From Chryseobacterium pennipullorum (GTDB taxonomy: Bacteria; Bacteroidota; Bacteroidia; Flavobacteriales; Weeksellaceae): a stretch of 64,000 nucleotides of DNA. Location: positions 1 to 64,000 of the forward strand of contig NZ_QNVV01000021.1 in the NCBI RefSeq assembly GCF_003384725.1, given 5' to 3'. Shown one piece after another: positions 52,374 to 61,359 of this stretch. Both the position numbers and the translations under genes were made by a program. The notes under the pieces are model-generated. The model was not told the DNA's origin. It was given only the letters and a program-made list of their open reading frames with translations, and did not search any database. The stretch's first letter is position 1. Every line of letters starts with the position of its first letter.

Positions 52374-52777
52374 TATTCCACCACAATGGTTTTAGTAATC
52401 CAGTTATTTCCGCCACTCCAGAATTTTAAAGTATAGGTTCCTCTTTTCTGAGGATTGAAGTTGATCTGGTTGGTACCTGCATAGTTTGCCTGTGCGCACG
52501 GCTCGTTGGTAATAAATTTATAGGCAGTAACGGTTCTGTTAAAATCAGTATCATACACGTAATCATAGCCGTAAAAACCCTGGCACTGGGATTGATAGGT
52601 GGAGTACGTTTTTATACGCTGTATTCCTAAAACATTCATCGTATCATTAACCAGCTGCACACTATCTATTTTGATTTTATCGATAGACTGAACCGTACCA
52701 TAATCATCAGCCTTACAGGAGACTAAAAATCCGCCAAACACGAATAAAGAAAACCCAATATTTAAAAGCTTTTTCAT
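52373..52777 (-). CDS. Small lipoprotein of unknown function
   Basis: A 134-residue lipoprotein; the lipobox LVSC in MKKLLNIGFSLFVFGGFLVSC gives Cys21. The mature part is beta-rich (YKFITNEPCAQANYAGTNQINFNPQ, TYTLKFWSGGNNWITKTIVV), without known motifs. I do not recognise a family. The ATG overlaps nothing upstream; its stop overlaps the DUF922 start, so the products are made together. An earlier in-frame start (52804) is ignored because the lipoprotein signal begins at 52777. Confidence 0.7.
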   Translation of the reverse strand: MKKLLNIGFSLFVFGGFLVSCKADDYGTVQSIDKIKIDSVQLVNDTMNVLGIQRIKTYSTYQSQCQGFYGYDYVYDTDFNRTVTAYKFITNEPCAQANYAGTNQINFNPQKRGTYTLKFWSGGNNWITKTIVVE

Positions 52778-52839
52778 AATCTGCAATTTTCTGATTATTA
52801 ACAAATATTTAGCAAAAATTATTCCTCAATATCACAAAT

Positions 52840-53475
52840 TTAGGAATTAAAATTACCTTTTGATAGATAGACTACTTTTTTAGTGTCAAAAAACTCTTCA
52901 TCAAAATAGTTTTTAAGATTGAAAATTTCACATTTAAGGCCGGCCAGCTCCTCTGCCAGGTCACCTCCTTTTAAATATAAAATTCCATTATGTTTAGGGT
53001 TAAACTGTTCTTTTTCAAATTTTCCTTTCAGCCATCTCAGAAATTCCGGCATCTGGGTTACCGCTCTGCTGACTACAAAATGAAATTTTTCCTTTAATTT
53101 TTCAGCTCTGCCATGGATCGCGGTCACATTTTTCAGTCCTACACCTTCTGCAACAGCATTTACAACACTTATTTTCTTTCCAATAGAATCTATTAACGTA
53201 AACTCAGTTTCCGGAAACAGGATAGCCAGAGGAATTCCTGGAAAACCACCGCCGGTTCCGATATCCAGAACTTTCGTTCCGGGTGCAAATTCCATTATTT
53301 TCGCAATTCCCAAAGAATGCAGAATGTGTTTTTCATACAGTGACTCCATATCTTTTCTGGAAATCACGTTGATCTTTTCATTCCATTCATTGTACAGGCT
53401 TTCAAGTTTTGTAAATTGCTCTACCTGTGTTTCTGTAAGATCCGGGAAATATTTTAATACTAACGATGCAGACAT
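52840..53475 (-). CDS. rsmG: 16S rRNA (guanine527-N7)-methyltransferase
   Basis: A 211-residue SAM-dependent enzyme that methylates G527 of 16S rRNA. The SAM site is VLDIGTGGGFPGIPLAILFPE, with IDSIGKKISVVN after it, and the N-terminal NEKINVISRKD is the GidB/RsmG signature. It is cytosolic. Upstream in-frame extension to a TTG at 53523 is rejected; the ATG at 53475 gives the normal length (about 210). Same strand as the following lipoprotein gene, with a 62-bp gap. Confidence 0.94.
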   Translation of the reverse strand: MSASLVLKYFPDLTETQVEQFTKLESLYNEWNEKINVISRKDMESLYEKHILHSLGIAKIMEFAPGTKVLDIGTGGGFPGIPLAILFPETEFTLIDSIGKKISVVNAVAEGVGLKNVTAIHGRAEKLKEKFHFVVSRAVTQMPEFLRWLKGKFEKEQFNPKHNGILYLKGGDLAEELAGLKCEIFNLKNYFDEEFFDTKKVVYLSKGNFNS

Positions 53476-53560
53476 GTGAATTATTATAATTGGCAAAAAT
53501 AAGTTTTTATCGGCTTTATTCAAATTTTCAGAAAGGGTATATCAAAAAAATAACAGAATT

Positions 53561-54405
53561 TTATTTTGAATTTTCTTTTTCAATAGGATTATTACTTTTC
53601 TTAAGCAACCTGGCCAGTTCTGCATCTTCATTTCCCTTGCCCGCTTTTTTAATTTGACCAAGATCCAATTGCGTCACATATCCATCTTTCAACTGTACTC
53701 CCATTTTTCCTGTTTGTCTGTCGATGTTGATACTTTCAATATCTTCAGGGCTGAAGATCTCATTTTTTACAAGCTGCCTGTATTCCTGATCAGATATTTT
53801 TTTATTGTTTTTAGGGACAAAATTAAATATAGAATGTACTTTTTTCACCTGAACCATATTAAAAATATGATTATCGTCCCTATCTTTAACCCTTACCACA
53901 AGTCCCGGAAGACCATTGAATTTGTAAGGACCATCGCTGATAGGATAATCTTTAGAAAACCATGCTTCCCATTCTCTTCCTTTGTACCGGGTTACGGCTT
54001 TCTGGCAATCCATGCCATTGATCTTTAAAAACTCTTTCTGCACCGACCACTTGGGAACTTCGGGATCCGTAATAACAAGATGTGCTGTTTTGTATTGATC
54101 ATATAAATGGGCTTCTATTTTCGAATAATCTTTTTCAATAATATAACCTAAGCTTCTGTCATAATTTTTACTCTTAAACAATATATTAAGATCTTTATCT
54201 GCCTGATAAATAGAATTCTTTCGTATTTCACAGCATTATAAAAATAAGATTTCTTCCCGTCAGAATCCAGATTCATATAATCGATAACCTGAGAATCTTT
54301 ATTATCAATATCTGATTTCATTTTGTATTCATACACAAAACGATAATTCTGAGCAAACATAGTGCAGGATAATACCAAAAATAAAAGAGAATACCTATTT
54401 TTCAT
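53561..54405 (-). pseudogene. GLPGLI family secreted protein, broken by a frameshift
   Basis: Two overlapping reading frames form one gene. The N-terminal part (54405-54148, signal MKNRYSLLFLVLSCTMFAQ) leads into the GLPGLI-type strand region, but the frame runs out into IRQIKILIYCLRVKIMTEA. In the next frame the continuation reads SIYQADKDLNILFKSKNYDR and then the rest, including KFNGLPGLVVRV, the family motif. The break lies near 54216, where one base is missing (the codon sequence GAA AGA AT TCT would need one more base). The rejoined product would be about 281 residues, normal for the family. It may be a true pseudogene or a sequencing error. Confidence 0.85.
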
Positions 54406-54551
54406 GGATTAAAGTTTTTAAGCAGGTGTGTTTTCAAGCCAAAATTGCATCAAAAACAACATCAACTCCAAATATAATGAATCTGGGTTAAACCTGATAA
54501 AAATCTTTAAAACCACCCTCTTTTTATTACTTCTGCAAGGCCTTTTTATCA

Positions 54552-54559
54552 TATATTTG
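54552..54559 (+). promoter_or_regulatory. -7 box of aminotransferase gene
   Basis: TATATTTG, an exact TAnnTTTG match, 18 bases before the ATG at 54578. This also supports choosing that start over longer frames. Confidence 0.5.
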
Positions 54560-54577
54560 TTAAAATTCAAAAAATAC

Positions 54578-55771
54578 ATGGATAAACTTTCAGATAGAGT
54601 AAAAAGATTAGGATACTCACAGACTTTTGTAATGTCTAATAAAGCGAGAGAAATGAAAGCCAGCGGAATAGACGTTATCAGCTTAACTCTTGGTGAACCG
54701 GATTTTGATGTTCCGGACAATATTAAACAGGCCGCTTTTGATGCCATCAACCAGAATTACAGCCACTACTCCCCTGTTCCCGGGTTTCTGGAATTGCGTG
54801 AGGCTATCGCTTACAAACTGAAGAGAGACAACCATCTGGAATATAAACCTACTCAAATCTGTGTATCAAATGGTGCCAAACAGGCTATTATCAATGTGCT
54901 TGCAGCCATTATCAATGATGGTGATGAAGTTCTTCTTCCCGCTCCATACTGGGTAAGTTATGATGAGATGGTAAAAATGATGGGCGGAACTTCCGTAATG
55001 CTTCCGACTTCCTATGTGACAGACTTTAAAGTAACGGCAGAACAGCTGGAAGAAGCTATTACAGAAAAAACTAAAGCTGTACTGTTCAGCTCGCCATGTA
55101 ACCCTTCAGGAGGATATTACACCTATGATGAGTTGAAATCCATCGCCAAAGTTATTGCCAAATATCCCCAGATCACGATCATTTCTGATGAGATCTACGA
55201 ATTTATCAACTACGAAACCAAAACTACCTCTATTGCACAGTTTCCTGAAGTATATGAGCAGACAGCCGTCATCAACGGAATGTCAAAGGCTTTTGCCATG
55301 ACAGGATGGAGAATCGGATATTCAGCATGTCCTGAATGGCTGGCAAAAGCCTGTGAAAAAGTACAGGGACAAATGACAAGCGGAGCGAACACGGTAGCAC
55401 AGAGAGCTTCCATTACCGCTCTACAGACAGATCCTTCCGAATACCGATACATGATTGATGCATTCAAAAAAAGAAGAGATTTAGTCTATGACCTGATCCA
55501 GGAGATCCCGGGGTTCAAAGTACTTCTTCCAAAAGCAGCCTTCTATTTCTTCCCTGATATTTCTTATTATATCGGAAAAACATTGAATGGAACTGAAATA
55601 AAAAATTCAGACGACTTTGCCATGTTCCTTCTTGAAAATGCCCACGTAGGCTGTGTAGGCGGCTTCTCTTTCGGAAGCCCGGAATGCATCAGATTCTCTT
55701 ATGCCGCATCTGAAGAAGACTTAAAAGAAGCAATGAGGAGAATCAAAAAGTTGTTGGAACAATTCAGTTAA
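54578..55771 (+). CDS. Pyridoxal-phosphate aminotransferase, aspartate aminotransferase-like
   Basis: A 397-residue class I aminotransferase. The PLP lysine is in GMSKAFAMTGWRIGY, with VSNGAKQAIINVL, LPAPYWVSYDEMVKMMGG and SSPCNPSGGYY as cofactor and substrate motifs and IRFSYAASEEDLKEAM at the end. It fits the fold-type I, aspartate/prephenate branch, converting aspartate and 2-oxoglutarate. The 50 residues upstream in the same frame are hydrophobic but lie before the -7 box and are not part of the gene. The M16 peptidase gene starts 38 bp downstream. Confidence 0.92.
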   Translation: MDKLSDRVKRLGYSQTFVMSNKAREMKASGIDVISLTLGEPDFDVPDNIKQAAFDAINQNYSHYSPVPGFLELREAIAYKLKRDNHLEYKPTQICVSNGAKQAIINVLAAIINDGDEVLLPAPYWVSYDEMVKMMGGTSVMLPTSYVTDFKVTAEQLEEAITEKTKAVLFSSPCNPSGGYYTYDELKSIAKVIAKYPQITIISDEIYEFINYETKTTSIAQFPEVYEQTAVINGMSKAFAMTGWRIGYSACPEWLAKACEKVQGQMTSGANTVAQRASITALQTDPSEYRYMIDAFKKRRDLVYDLIQEIPGFKVLLPKAAFYFFPDISYYIGKTLNGTEIKNSDDFAMFLLENAHVGCVGGFSFGSPECIRFSYAASEEDLKEAMRRIKKLLEQFS

Positions 55772-55809
55772 CAATAAAAACTCATCATCAAAAACAAAGC
55801 ACTACAGCA

Positions 55810-58749
55810 ATGAATCTGCTAAAAAAACTAACAATCGCCACCAGCATTGCCGCTGCCAGTTTTGCCGGCTATGCCTATGGACAGGATTTCCAGTGGAAGG
55901 AAGCAACTTCCAACGGCTACAAGTACAGATACGTAACCAACGATCCTACTTCAGCAAGATATTATACTTTAAAAAACGGCTTAACAGTAATCCTGAGCCC
56001 TACGAATAAGGACCCAAGGATCCAAACGTATATTGCCACAAAAGCAGGAAGCAAAACAGATCCTGCAGACCATACCGGTCTCGCCCACTATCTGGAACAT
56101 ATGCTTTTTAAAGGAACAGATCAGTTCGGATCTAAAGACTGGGCTAAAGAAAAACCCCTTTTAGACCAGATTGATGCGCTGTACGAAAAGTACAACAAGA
56201 CAAAGGACGAAGCCAAAAGAAAAGAGATCTATAAAGAGATCGACAGAATTTCCGGAGAAGCTGCCAAGTATGCCATTGCCAATGAATATGACAAAATGAT
56301 GGCCGGTATGGGTGCAGATGGTACCAATGCCTTTACTTCTTTTGAACAAACGGTGTATACCGAAGACGTTCCTGCCAATGTCCTTGACAAATTCCTTTCG
56401 GTACAGGCAGAAAGATTCAGACAGCCGGTTCTGAGACTTTTCCATACGGAGCTTGAAGCAGTCTATGAAGAAAAAAACAGATCTCTTGATGATGACGGAG
56501 ATAAAGTTTTCGATACTATGTTTGCCAGCCTATTCCCTAACAACAATTATGGAAAGCAGACCACTATCGGAACGATTGAGCATTTGAAAAACCCGTCGCT
56601 CCACGCCATACGGGAGTATTATAACAACTACTATGTTCCCAATAACATGGGAATCATCATGTCCGGGGATTTCAATCCGGATGAAGTGATCGCAAAGATT
56701 GACAAAGCGTTCTCTTACATGAAGCCTAAAGCGGTTCCTGAGTATAAAGTAGGCCAGGAGAAGCCGATCACAGCACCTGTAGTAAAAGAAGTAGTGGGAC
56801 CCAATCCTGAAAGTGTTATGCTGGGCTTCAGATTTCCAGGAGCTTCTACCAAAGACGCAAGACTCTTAAACCTTGTTGGAAGCATGCTTACCAACGGACA
56901 GGCAGGATTGATTGACCTCGACCTGGTAAAAAAACAGAAACTATTGGGTGCCTTTGCCGGATCTTATGCATTGAAAGATTATTCCGTTTTGCTGCTTCAG
57001 GGAAAACCTACAGAAGGACAGTCTCTGGATGAAGTAAAAAATCTTCTTCTTCAGGAAATTGATAAATTAAGAAAAGGAGAGTTTTCTGACGACCTGATTC
57101 AGTCTATCGTCAACAACGAAAAGAAAGGTATTATTCAGAAGGACGAAAAATATTCGTCAAGAGCAAGCATTTTGATGGATGAGTTTACTTCAGACATCGA
57201 CCACCGGGTAACCCTGGAATATGTTGACGAAATCTCAAAGCTTACCAAAAAGGACATCATGGATTTCGCGACCAGATATCTTCAGAACAACAATTATGTC
57301 GCGGTTTACAAGAGAAAAGGTGAAGACAAAAGCATCGTAAAAGTAGATAAGCCTACCATCACTCCTGTTTCCGTAAACAGAGAAGACCAGTCTCCTTTCC
57401 TTAAGAAAATTGACGAAATGCCTGAAAATGCAATTGCTCCGGTATGGTTAAATTATAATAAGGACATTGCCAAAAACAAATTAGGTGAAGTAGAAGTTTT
57501 ATCGGTAAAAAATACAGACAACACCCTGTTCAGAATGTATTATCATTTCGATTCAGGAAAATGGAACAATAAAATACTTCCTTTGGCTGCGGAATACCTG
57601 CAATATCTAGGCACAAAAAACAAATCTTCTGAGGCCATCAGTAAAGAATTCTACAAACTGGCATCAAGCTTCAATGTAAGTGCCGGAAATGAGGAAACCT
57701 ATGTAACGCTTGAAGGCCTTAATGAAAACTTTGATCAGACCATTGCCTTATTTGAAGATCTGATTAAAAACTGTCAGGCAGATCAGGCAGCACTGGACGC
57801 CTACAAAGTACGATTGAAGAAAGCCAGGGCCAATGCAAAACAGAACAAGGCTTCCATTATGGCAGGCTTGAGAAGCTATGCCCAGTATGGTGCTCAAAAC
57901 CCATTCAATAACGTGCTGAGTGATGCGGAACTTGATGCTGTAAAGGCGGAAGACCTGGTCAACGTTCTTCATGACCTGTTTAATTTTAAACATAAAGTAT
58001 TGTATTACGGTCCGAAATCAGGAAACGAAACAGTAGCCTCCCTAAAGCCGGTTCACGTTCTTCCTGCCAGTCTTAAAGATCTTCCTAAAACCAAGACGTT
58101 CGCTCAGATTCCTACAGATAAAAACAAGGTATTGTTTGCCCATTATGATATGGTGCAGGCGGAGGTATTCTGGGTAAGAAACTCAGATCAGTACAACCCT
58201 TCTGTTACCCCTACCGTGAGTCTGTTCAACAACTATTTTGGTGGTGGTATGGGATCGATCGTATTCCAGACCATCAGAGAATCCAAAGCATTAGCCTACT
58301 CCACATATTCTTATTTTGCACTGCCAAGCAAGAAAGCAGATAAAGATATGATTATGGCTTATGTAGGAACCCAGGCAGACAAATTCAATGAGTCCACTAC
58401 TGCGATGAATGAACTTCTGACTACCCTTCCTAAATCTGAACAGCTATTTGAAACCGCAAAGAGCGGATTGAAAAAATCGATTGCTTCCGAAAGAATTACA
58501 CAGGACGGTATTATTTTCTCTTATCTGAAGTCCCAAAAACTTGGTAATGACTTTGATATGAGAAAGAATGTCTACGAACAGGCACCCAAACTGTCTTTTG
58601 CGGACATCAACGCTTTCCATGACAAGGAAATGAAAAATAAGAACTATACCTACTGTCTGGTAGCCTCTCAAGATAAAGTAAATGAGGCCGATATGCAGAA
58701 ACTGGGCGAAGTTAAAAAGCTTAACCTGACCGAGATATTCGGTTACTAA
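55810..58749 (+). CDS. M16 family zinc peptidase, two-domain
   Basis: A 979-residue exported peptidase with signal peptide MNLLKKLTIATSIAAASFAGYAYG. The N-terminal half holds the inverted zinc motif HYLEHMLFKG (HxxEH) and a downstream Glu in ELEAVYEEKNRS. The second half is an inactive M16 repeat with the conserved GGGMGSIVFQTIRESKALAYS stretch, as in pitrilysin-type enzymes. It likely degrades peptides in the periplasm. Follows the aminotransferase gene closely and ends with a terminator. Confidence 0.94.
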   Translation: MNLLKKLTIATSIAAASFAGYAYGQDFQWKEATSNGYKYRYVTNDPTSARYYTLKNGLTVILSPTNKDPRIQTYIATKAGSKTDPADHTGLAHYLEHMLFKGTDQFGSKDWAKEKPLLDQIDALYEKYNKTKDEAKRKEIYKEIDRISGEAAKYAIANEYDKMMAGMGADGTNAFTSFEQTVYTEDVPANVLDKFLSVQAERFRQPVLRLFHTELEAVYEEKNRSLDDDGDKVFDTMFASLFPNNNYGKQTTIGTIEHLKNPSLHAIREYYNNYYVPNNMGIIMSGDFNPDEVIAKIDKAFSYMKPKAVPEYKVGQEKPITAPVVKEVVGPNPESVMLGFRFPGASTKDARLLNLVGSMLTNGQAGLIDLDLVKKQKLLGAFAGSYALKDYSVLLLQGKPTEGQSLDEVKNLLLQEIDKLRKGEFSDDLIQSIVNNEKKGIIQKDEKYSSRASILMDEFTSDIDHRVTLEYVDEISKLTKKDIMDFATRYLQNNNYVAVYKRKGEDKSIVKVDKPTITPVSVNREDQSPFLKKIDEMPENAIAPVWLNYNKDIAKNKLGEVEVLSVKNTDNTLFRMYYHFDSGKWNNKILPLAAEYLQYLGTKNKSSEAISKEFYKLASSFNVSAGNEETYVTLEGLNENFDQTIALFEDLIKNCQADQAALDAYKVRLKKARANAKQNKASIMAGLRSYAQYGAQNPFNNVLSDAELDAVKAEDLVNVLHDLFNFKHKVLYYGPKSGNETVASLKPVHVLPASLKDLPKTKTFAQIPTDKNKVLFAHYDMVQAEVFWVRNSDQYNPSVTPTVSLFNNYFGGGMGSIVFQTIRESKALAYSTYSYFALPSKKADKDMIMAYVGTQADKFNESTTAMNELLTTLPKSEQLFETAKSGLKKSIASERITQDGIIFSYLKSQKLGNDFDMRKNVYEQAPKLSFADINAFHDKEMKNKNYTYCLVASQDKVNEADMQKLGEVKKLNLTEIFGY

Positions 58750-58759
58750 AATACACAAT

Positions 58760-58785
58760 AAAAGCCCTGTTTTCAGGGCTTTTTC
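58760..58785 (+). terminator. Terminator after M16 peptidase
   Basis: AGCCCTG pairs with CAGGGCT within AAAGCCCTGTTTTCAGGGCT, followed by a T-run. Confidence 0.85.
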
Positions 58786-58833
58786 TTGTAATACTGTCAA
58801 AAACAATTATAGATTTTATTTATCAACATCTGT

Positions 58834-58863
58834 TTGTTCGATAGATAAACCTTTGTATATTTG
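58834..58863 (+). promoter_or_regulatory. Consensus promoter of ahpC
   Basis: TTG (58834-58836), exactly 19 bases, then TATATTTG (58856-58863). Both elements match the Bacteroidota consensus TTG-N19-TAnnTTTG. The ahpC ATG is 32 bases downstream. Confidence 0.8.
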
Positions 58864-58895
58864 CATCAGAAATTTAAATATAAAAACAGAAAATT

Positions 58896-59528
58896 ATGTC
58901 TTTAGTAGGAAAAAAATTCCCGAATTTAACAATCGACGCAATGTCTGAAATGGGTGATGATTTAAGAATCAACATCCTTGAAGAAGCAACCAACAACCAA
59001 CAAAAAGTTCTTTTGTTCTGGTATCCTAAAGATTTCACTTTCGTATGTCCTACTGAGCTTCATGCTTTCCAGGAGGCTTTAGGTGAATTCGAAAAAAGAA
59101 ACACCAAAGTAATCGGTGCGTCTTGTGATACCAACGAAGTACACTTCGCATGGCTAAACACTCCAAAAGATAACGGAGGTATCGAAGGAGTAACGTATCC
59201 ACTTTTAGCTGATACGCACAGACAATTAGCGAATACTTTAGGTATCGTTGATCAGGATTTCGAATACAATGAAGAAGGAGAAGAAGTTTTCACAGGATCT
59301 AACGTAACATACAGAGCGACTTACCTTATCGACGAAACTGGAAAAATCTTCCACGAAGCGGTAAACGATATGCCTTTGGGAAGAAACGTAAAAGAATTCT
59401 TAAGATTAATTGATGCTTACACTCACGTTCAAAAGCACGGTGAAGTATGTCCTGCAAACTGGGAAGAAGGAAAAGATGCCATGAAAGCAGACAGAACTTC
59501 TACTGCAGAATACTTAGCGAAGAACTAA
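58896..59528 (+). CDS. Peroxiredoxin, AhpC-type
   Basis: A 210-residue 2-Cys peroxiredoxin. The peroxidatic Cys51 is in FTFVCPTELHAF and the resolving Cys185 in GEVCPANWEEG. It reduces H2O2 and organic peroxides with reducing power from a thioredoxin-like partner; that partner may be the next gene. Length and motifs match the AhpC/Prx1 group. It has a consensus promoter and precedes the thioredoxin and DUF6952 genes by 126 bp, which hold inverted repeats. Confidence 0.95.
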   Translation: MSLVGKKFPNLTIDAMSEMGDDLRINILEEATNNQQKVLLFWYPKDFTFVCPTELHAFQEALGEFEKRNTKVIGASCDTNEVHFAWLNTPKDNGGIEGVTYPLLADTHRQLANTLGIVDQDFEYNEEGEEVFTGSNVTYRATYLIDETGKIFHEAVNDMPLGRNVKEFLRLIDAYTHVQKHGEVCPANWEEGKDAMKADRTSTAEYLAKN

Positions 59529-59535
59529 TATAATG

Positions 59536-59650
59536 TGTTAATTTGAAAATGAGATAATTTGAAAATCAATCTCAGGATGGTTAAAAATTATCTCATTTTC
59601 TTCTTTACAAAGCATTGACACATTTTCAAATTAACAAATTTTCAAATTAG
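59536..59650. repeat. Intergenic repeat region with nested inverted repeats
   Basis: GTTAATTTGAAAATG (59538-59552) is the exact inverse complement of CATTTTCAAATTAAC (59622-59636). GAAAATGAGATAATTT (59546-59561) is also the inverse complement of AAATTATCTCATTTTC (59586-59601). A further AATTTTCAAATTAG copy lies at 59638-59650. The two pairings compete, so the RNA could fold in two ways. It looks like a dispersed repeat. Confidence 0.75.
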
Positions 59651-59654
59651 AATC

Positions 59655-59963
59655 ATGTACACAGAATTAACCGAAGATACATTACAAAATATTGTAAACG
59701 ATAACGAAAAAGTAGTTGTTCAGTATGGCGCAACATGGTGTGGAAACTGCAGAATCATGAAGCCGAAATTCAAAAAGCTGGCTTCTGAAAATGACGCAAT
59801 TCCATTTTTATATGTAGATGCTGAAAAACTTCCTGAAAGCAGAAAATTAGCAAAAGTAGACAACTTACCAACTTTCGCAATCTTCAAAAACGGTGAACTG
59901 GTCAACCAGGTTCAGTCTAACCAGGCAGAAAGCTTAATTAACCTATTTAACGAATTATCATAA
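59655..59963 (+). CDS. Thioredoxin family protein
   Basis: A 102-residue thioredoxin fold with the active site WCGNC (28-32), the Asp and cis-Pro regions PFLYVDAEKLPE and NLPTFAIFKNGE. It is cytosolic, without signal peptide. Placed right after ahpC, it likely reduces that peroxiredoxin or shares its redox role. The gene overlaps the next ATG by one base (TAATG). Confidence 0.92.
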   Translation: MYTELTEDTLQNIVNDNEKVVVQYGATWCGNCRIMKPKFKKLASENDAIPFLYVDAEKLPESRKLAKVDNLPTFAIFKNGELVNQVQSNQAESLINLFNELS

Positions 59964-60211
59964 TGAAATTACCCGTAATCAGACAGTTTTATCAAAATCA
60001 GACCCCTGAAAACCTTGAAAAGACCTTAGAAGTACTGGAAAGTTTCAGCGAATTCAGGGGAACAAGTGAAGAAGACCTTAATGTAGCAGGCGAATTGATT
60101 ACCAACATCTGCGGCGCTTTGGAGGTTCACGCAAACGTACAGAACGGAATGAGTGAAAAAGATGCTTTAAACTCTTTTGCACAAAAGGTTCTGGGATCAA
60201 TCGACAAATAA
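59963..60211 (+). CDS. DUF6952-type small helical protein
   Basis: An 82-residue predicted helical protein (ENLEKTLEVLESFSEF, EDLNVAGELITNICGALEVHANV) with one Cys and no signal peptide. It is the usual third gene beside ahpC and thioredoxin in flavobacteria, where its function is unknown. Translationally coupled to the thioredoxin gene by TAATG. Confidence 0.75.
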   Translation: MKLPVIRQFYQNQTPENLEKTLEVLESFSEFRGTSEEDLNVAGELITNICGALEVHANVQNGMSEKDALNSFAQKVLGSIDK

Positions 60212-60379
60212 TATTTTTCGATTGTTTATTAAAAGATTGTCTACACGACATACAATACCTGAGGTTTTCCTCATTACTATACTTTTTCTTTATTCTTTAT
60301 TAGCGCTCATATTGATCATCTTCAAAGTCTCATTGGCAGCATGAAGAAAATGGATCGATGATCATAATCAAGAATAACC

Positions 60380-60414
60380 AAAAAATCCCGGTGAAATTGT
60401 CATCAGGATTTTTT
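60380..60414 (+). terminator. Terminator of ahpC-trx-DUF6952 group
   Basis: AAAAAATCCCGGTGA pairs with TCATCAGGATTTTTT (two non-canonical positions), loop AATTG. The right arm ends in a T-run. Confidence 0.7.
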
Positions 60415-60581
60415 GGGCTCTTAGTTAAAAAAACACAGATCCCACGAATACTCCTGCATTAATAGCATAGATATCTTTGGTCAAACAAACAAGTATTATG
60501 TGAGATTAAAAAGGATCTGCCAAATCCGCATAATCTGCGAGAGAAATAAAAGACGTCCCCTGGCTGTCCACTCTTTAAAAT

Positions 60582-60609
60582 AAAAAATCCTGATGAAAAA
60601 TCACCAGGA
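60582..60609 (-). terminator. Terminator of Bax-inhibitor-like gene
   Basis: TCCTGATGA (60588-60596) pairs with TCACCAGGA (60601-60609), loop AAAA, with a six-T run on the - strand (60587-60582). Confidence 0.75.
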
Positions 60610-60638
60610 CTATTATGTAAAGCCAAATATATTTCAAA

Positions 60639-61328
60639 TTAACTTCTTCTGCTCATCAGAATACTCAGAATATACCAGAATAAAAGCATAATAGAAGCAA
60701 AAAGCTGTAAAGCAGCTCCTACATACTGGTTGGTAGCGAATCCGTCTTTCAGTTTGCTTGTCTGATATAGAATAGTAGCCGAAGCAAGAATAACCATTCC
60801 CACTGAAAACCACAGTCCTAGATTAAAACCGAACAACATCCCTCCAACGATCAGCCCGATAGCTATAAATCCGCCGATTACGATGATATTCCTTAAAAAA
60901 GAAAAATCCCTTTTAGACGTAAAAGCTACAGCAGAGATCCCCGCAAACATTGCAATCGTTAATGTTGCAGCCTGGAAAATCACATGGGTACCTCCTGTCA
61001 TATTGGTGGCAATAAAAAGCAGAGGCAAAAAGATAACGGCCTCCAGCAGAATATAGAAACCAAGTCCTAAATACTGGGTGGATTTACTTTGTGAAAGCGA
61101 CCATTTGGAAGCCAGCACAGAAGCCAGCCAGAAAACACCGATAATCAGCAACCAGATATACCTCTGGCCAAACATCATTGCGATAATTTCTACAGGCACA
61201 GTCTTTAATAAAACGGTTTCCACTCCAATGAATGCAAGAATCGACAAAGCAACATGCAAATACGTTTTCTTGTAAAAATTCGCCTTCTCCACCTCCGAAG
61301 AATGAGCGACTAAAACATCTGTCATCAT
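60639..61328 (-). CDS. Bax inhibitor-1/YccA family membrane protein
   Basis: A 229-residue integral membrane protein with about seven hydrophobic helices. After a short acidic N-terminus (VAHSSEVEKANFYKKTYLH) come LSILAFIGVETVLLK, VFWLASVLASKW and the rest, ending in LFASIMLLFWYILSI. This is the BI-1/YccA layout; members interact with FtsH or leak calcium ions. Two adjacent ATGs (61328, 61325) are possible. The gene is followed by a terminator and lies 31 bp after the secreted unknown gene on the same strand. Confidence 0.85.
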   Translation of the reverse strand: MMTDVLVAHSSEVEKANFYKKTYLHVALSILAFIGVETVLLKTVPVEIIAMMFGQRYIWLLIIGVFWLASVLASKWSLSQSKSTQYLGLGFYILLEAVIFLPLLFIATNMTGGTHVIFQAATLTIAMFAGISAVAFTSKRDFSFLRNIIVIGGFIAIGLIVGGMLFGFNLGLWFSVGMVILASATILYQTSKLKDGFATNQYVGAALQLFASIMLLFWYILSILMSRRS

Positions 61329-61359
61329 AGTTAATATATTTTTATAATCGAAAATAAAC

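Larger units (their letters stand above)
60212..60638. other. 427-bp intergenic region, no gene seen
   Basis: No supported gene. It contains two related hairpins (60380-60414 and 60582-60609) acting as terminators of the convergent antioxidant operon and the Bax-inhibitor gene. The 170 bp between them has AT-rich sequence including CCAAATCCGCATAATCTGCG, which looks repeat-like. Confidence 0.55.

Noticed and set aside
54428..54577. Hydrophobic N-terminal extension of the aminotransferase suggesting a membrane anchor
   Set aside because: The exact -7 box TATATTTG lies inside this stretch, so transcription would begin after it. The family normally starts at the Met at 54578.
60212..60638. Small genes in the 427-bp gap
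   Set aside because: Only very short frames with early stops (for example MKKMDR then stop) were found; no start signal or coding bias supports them.
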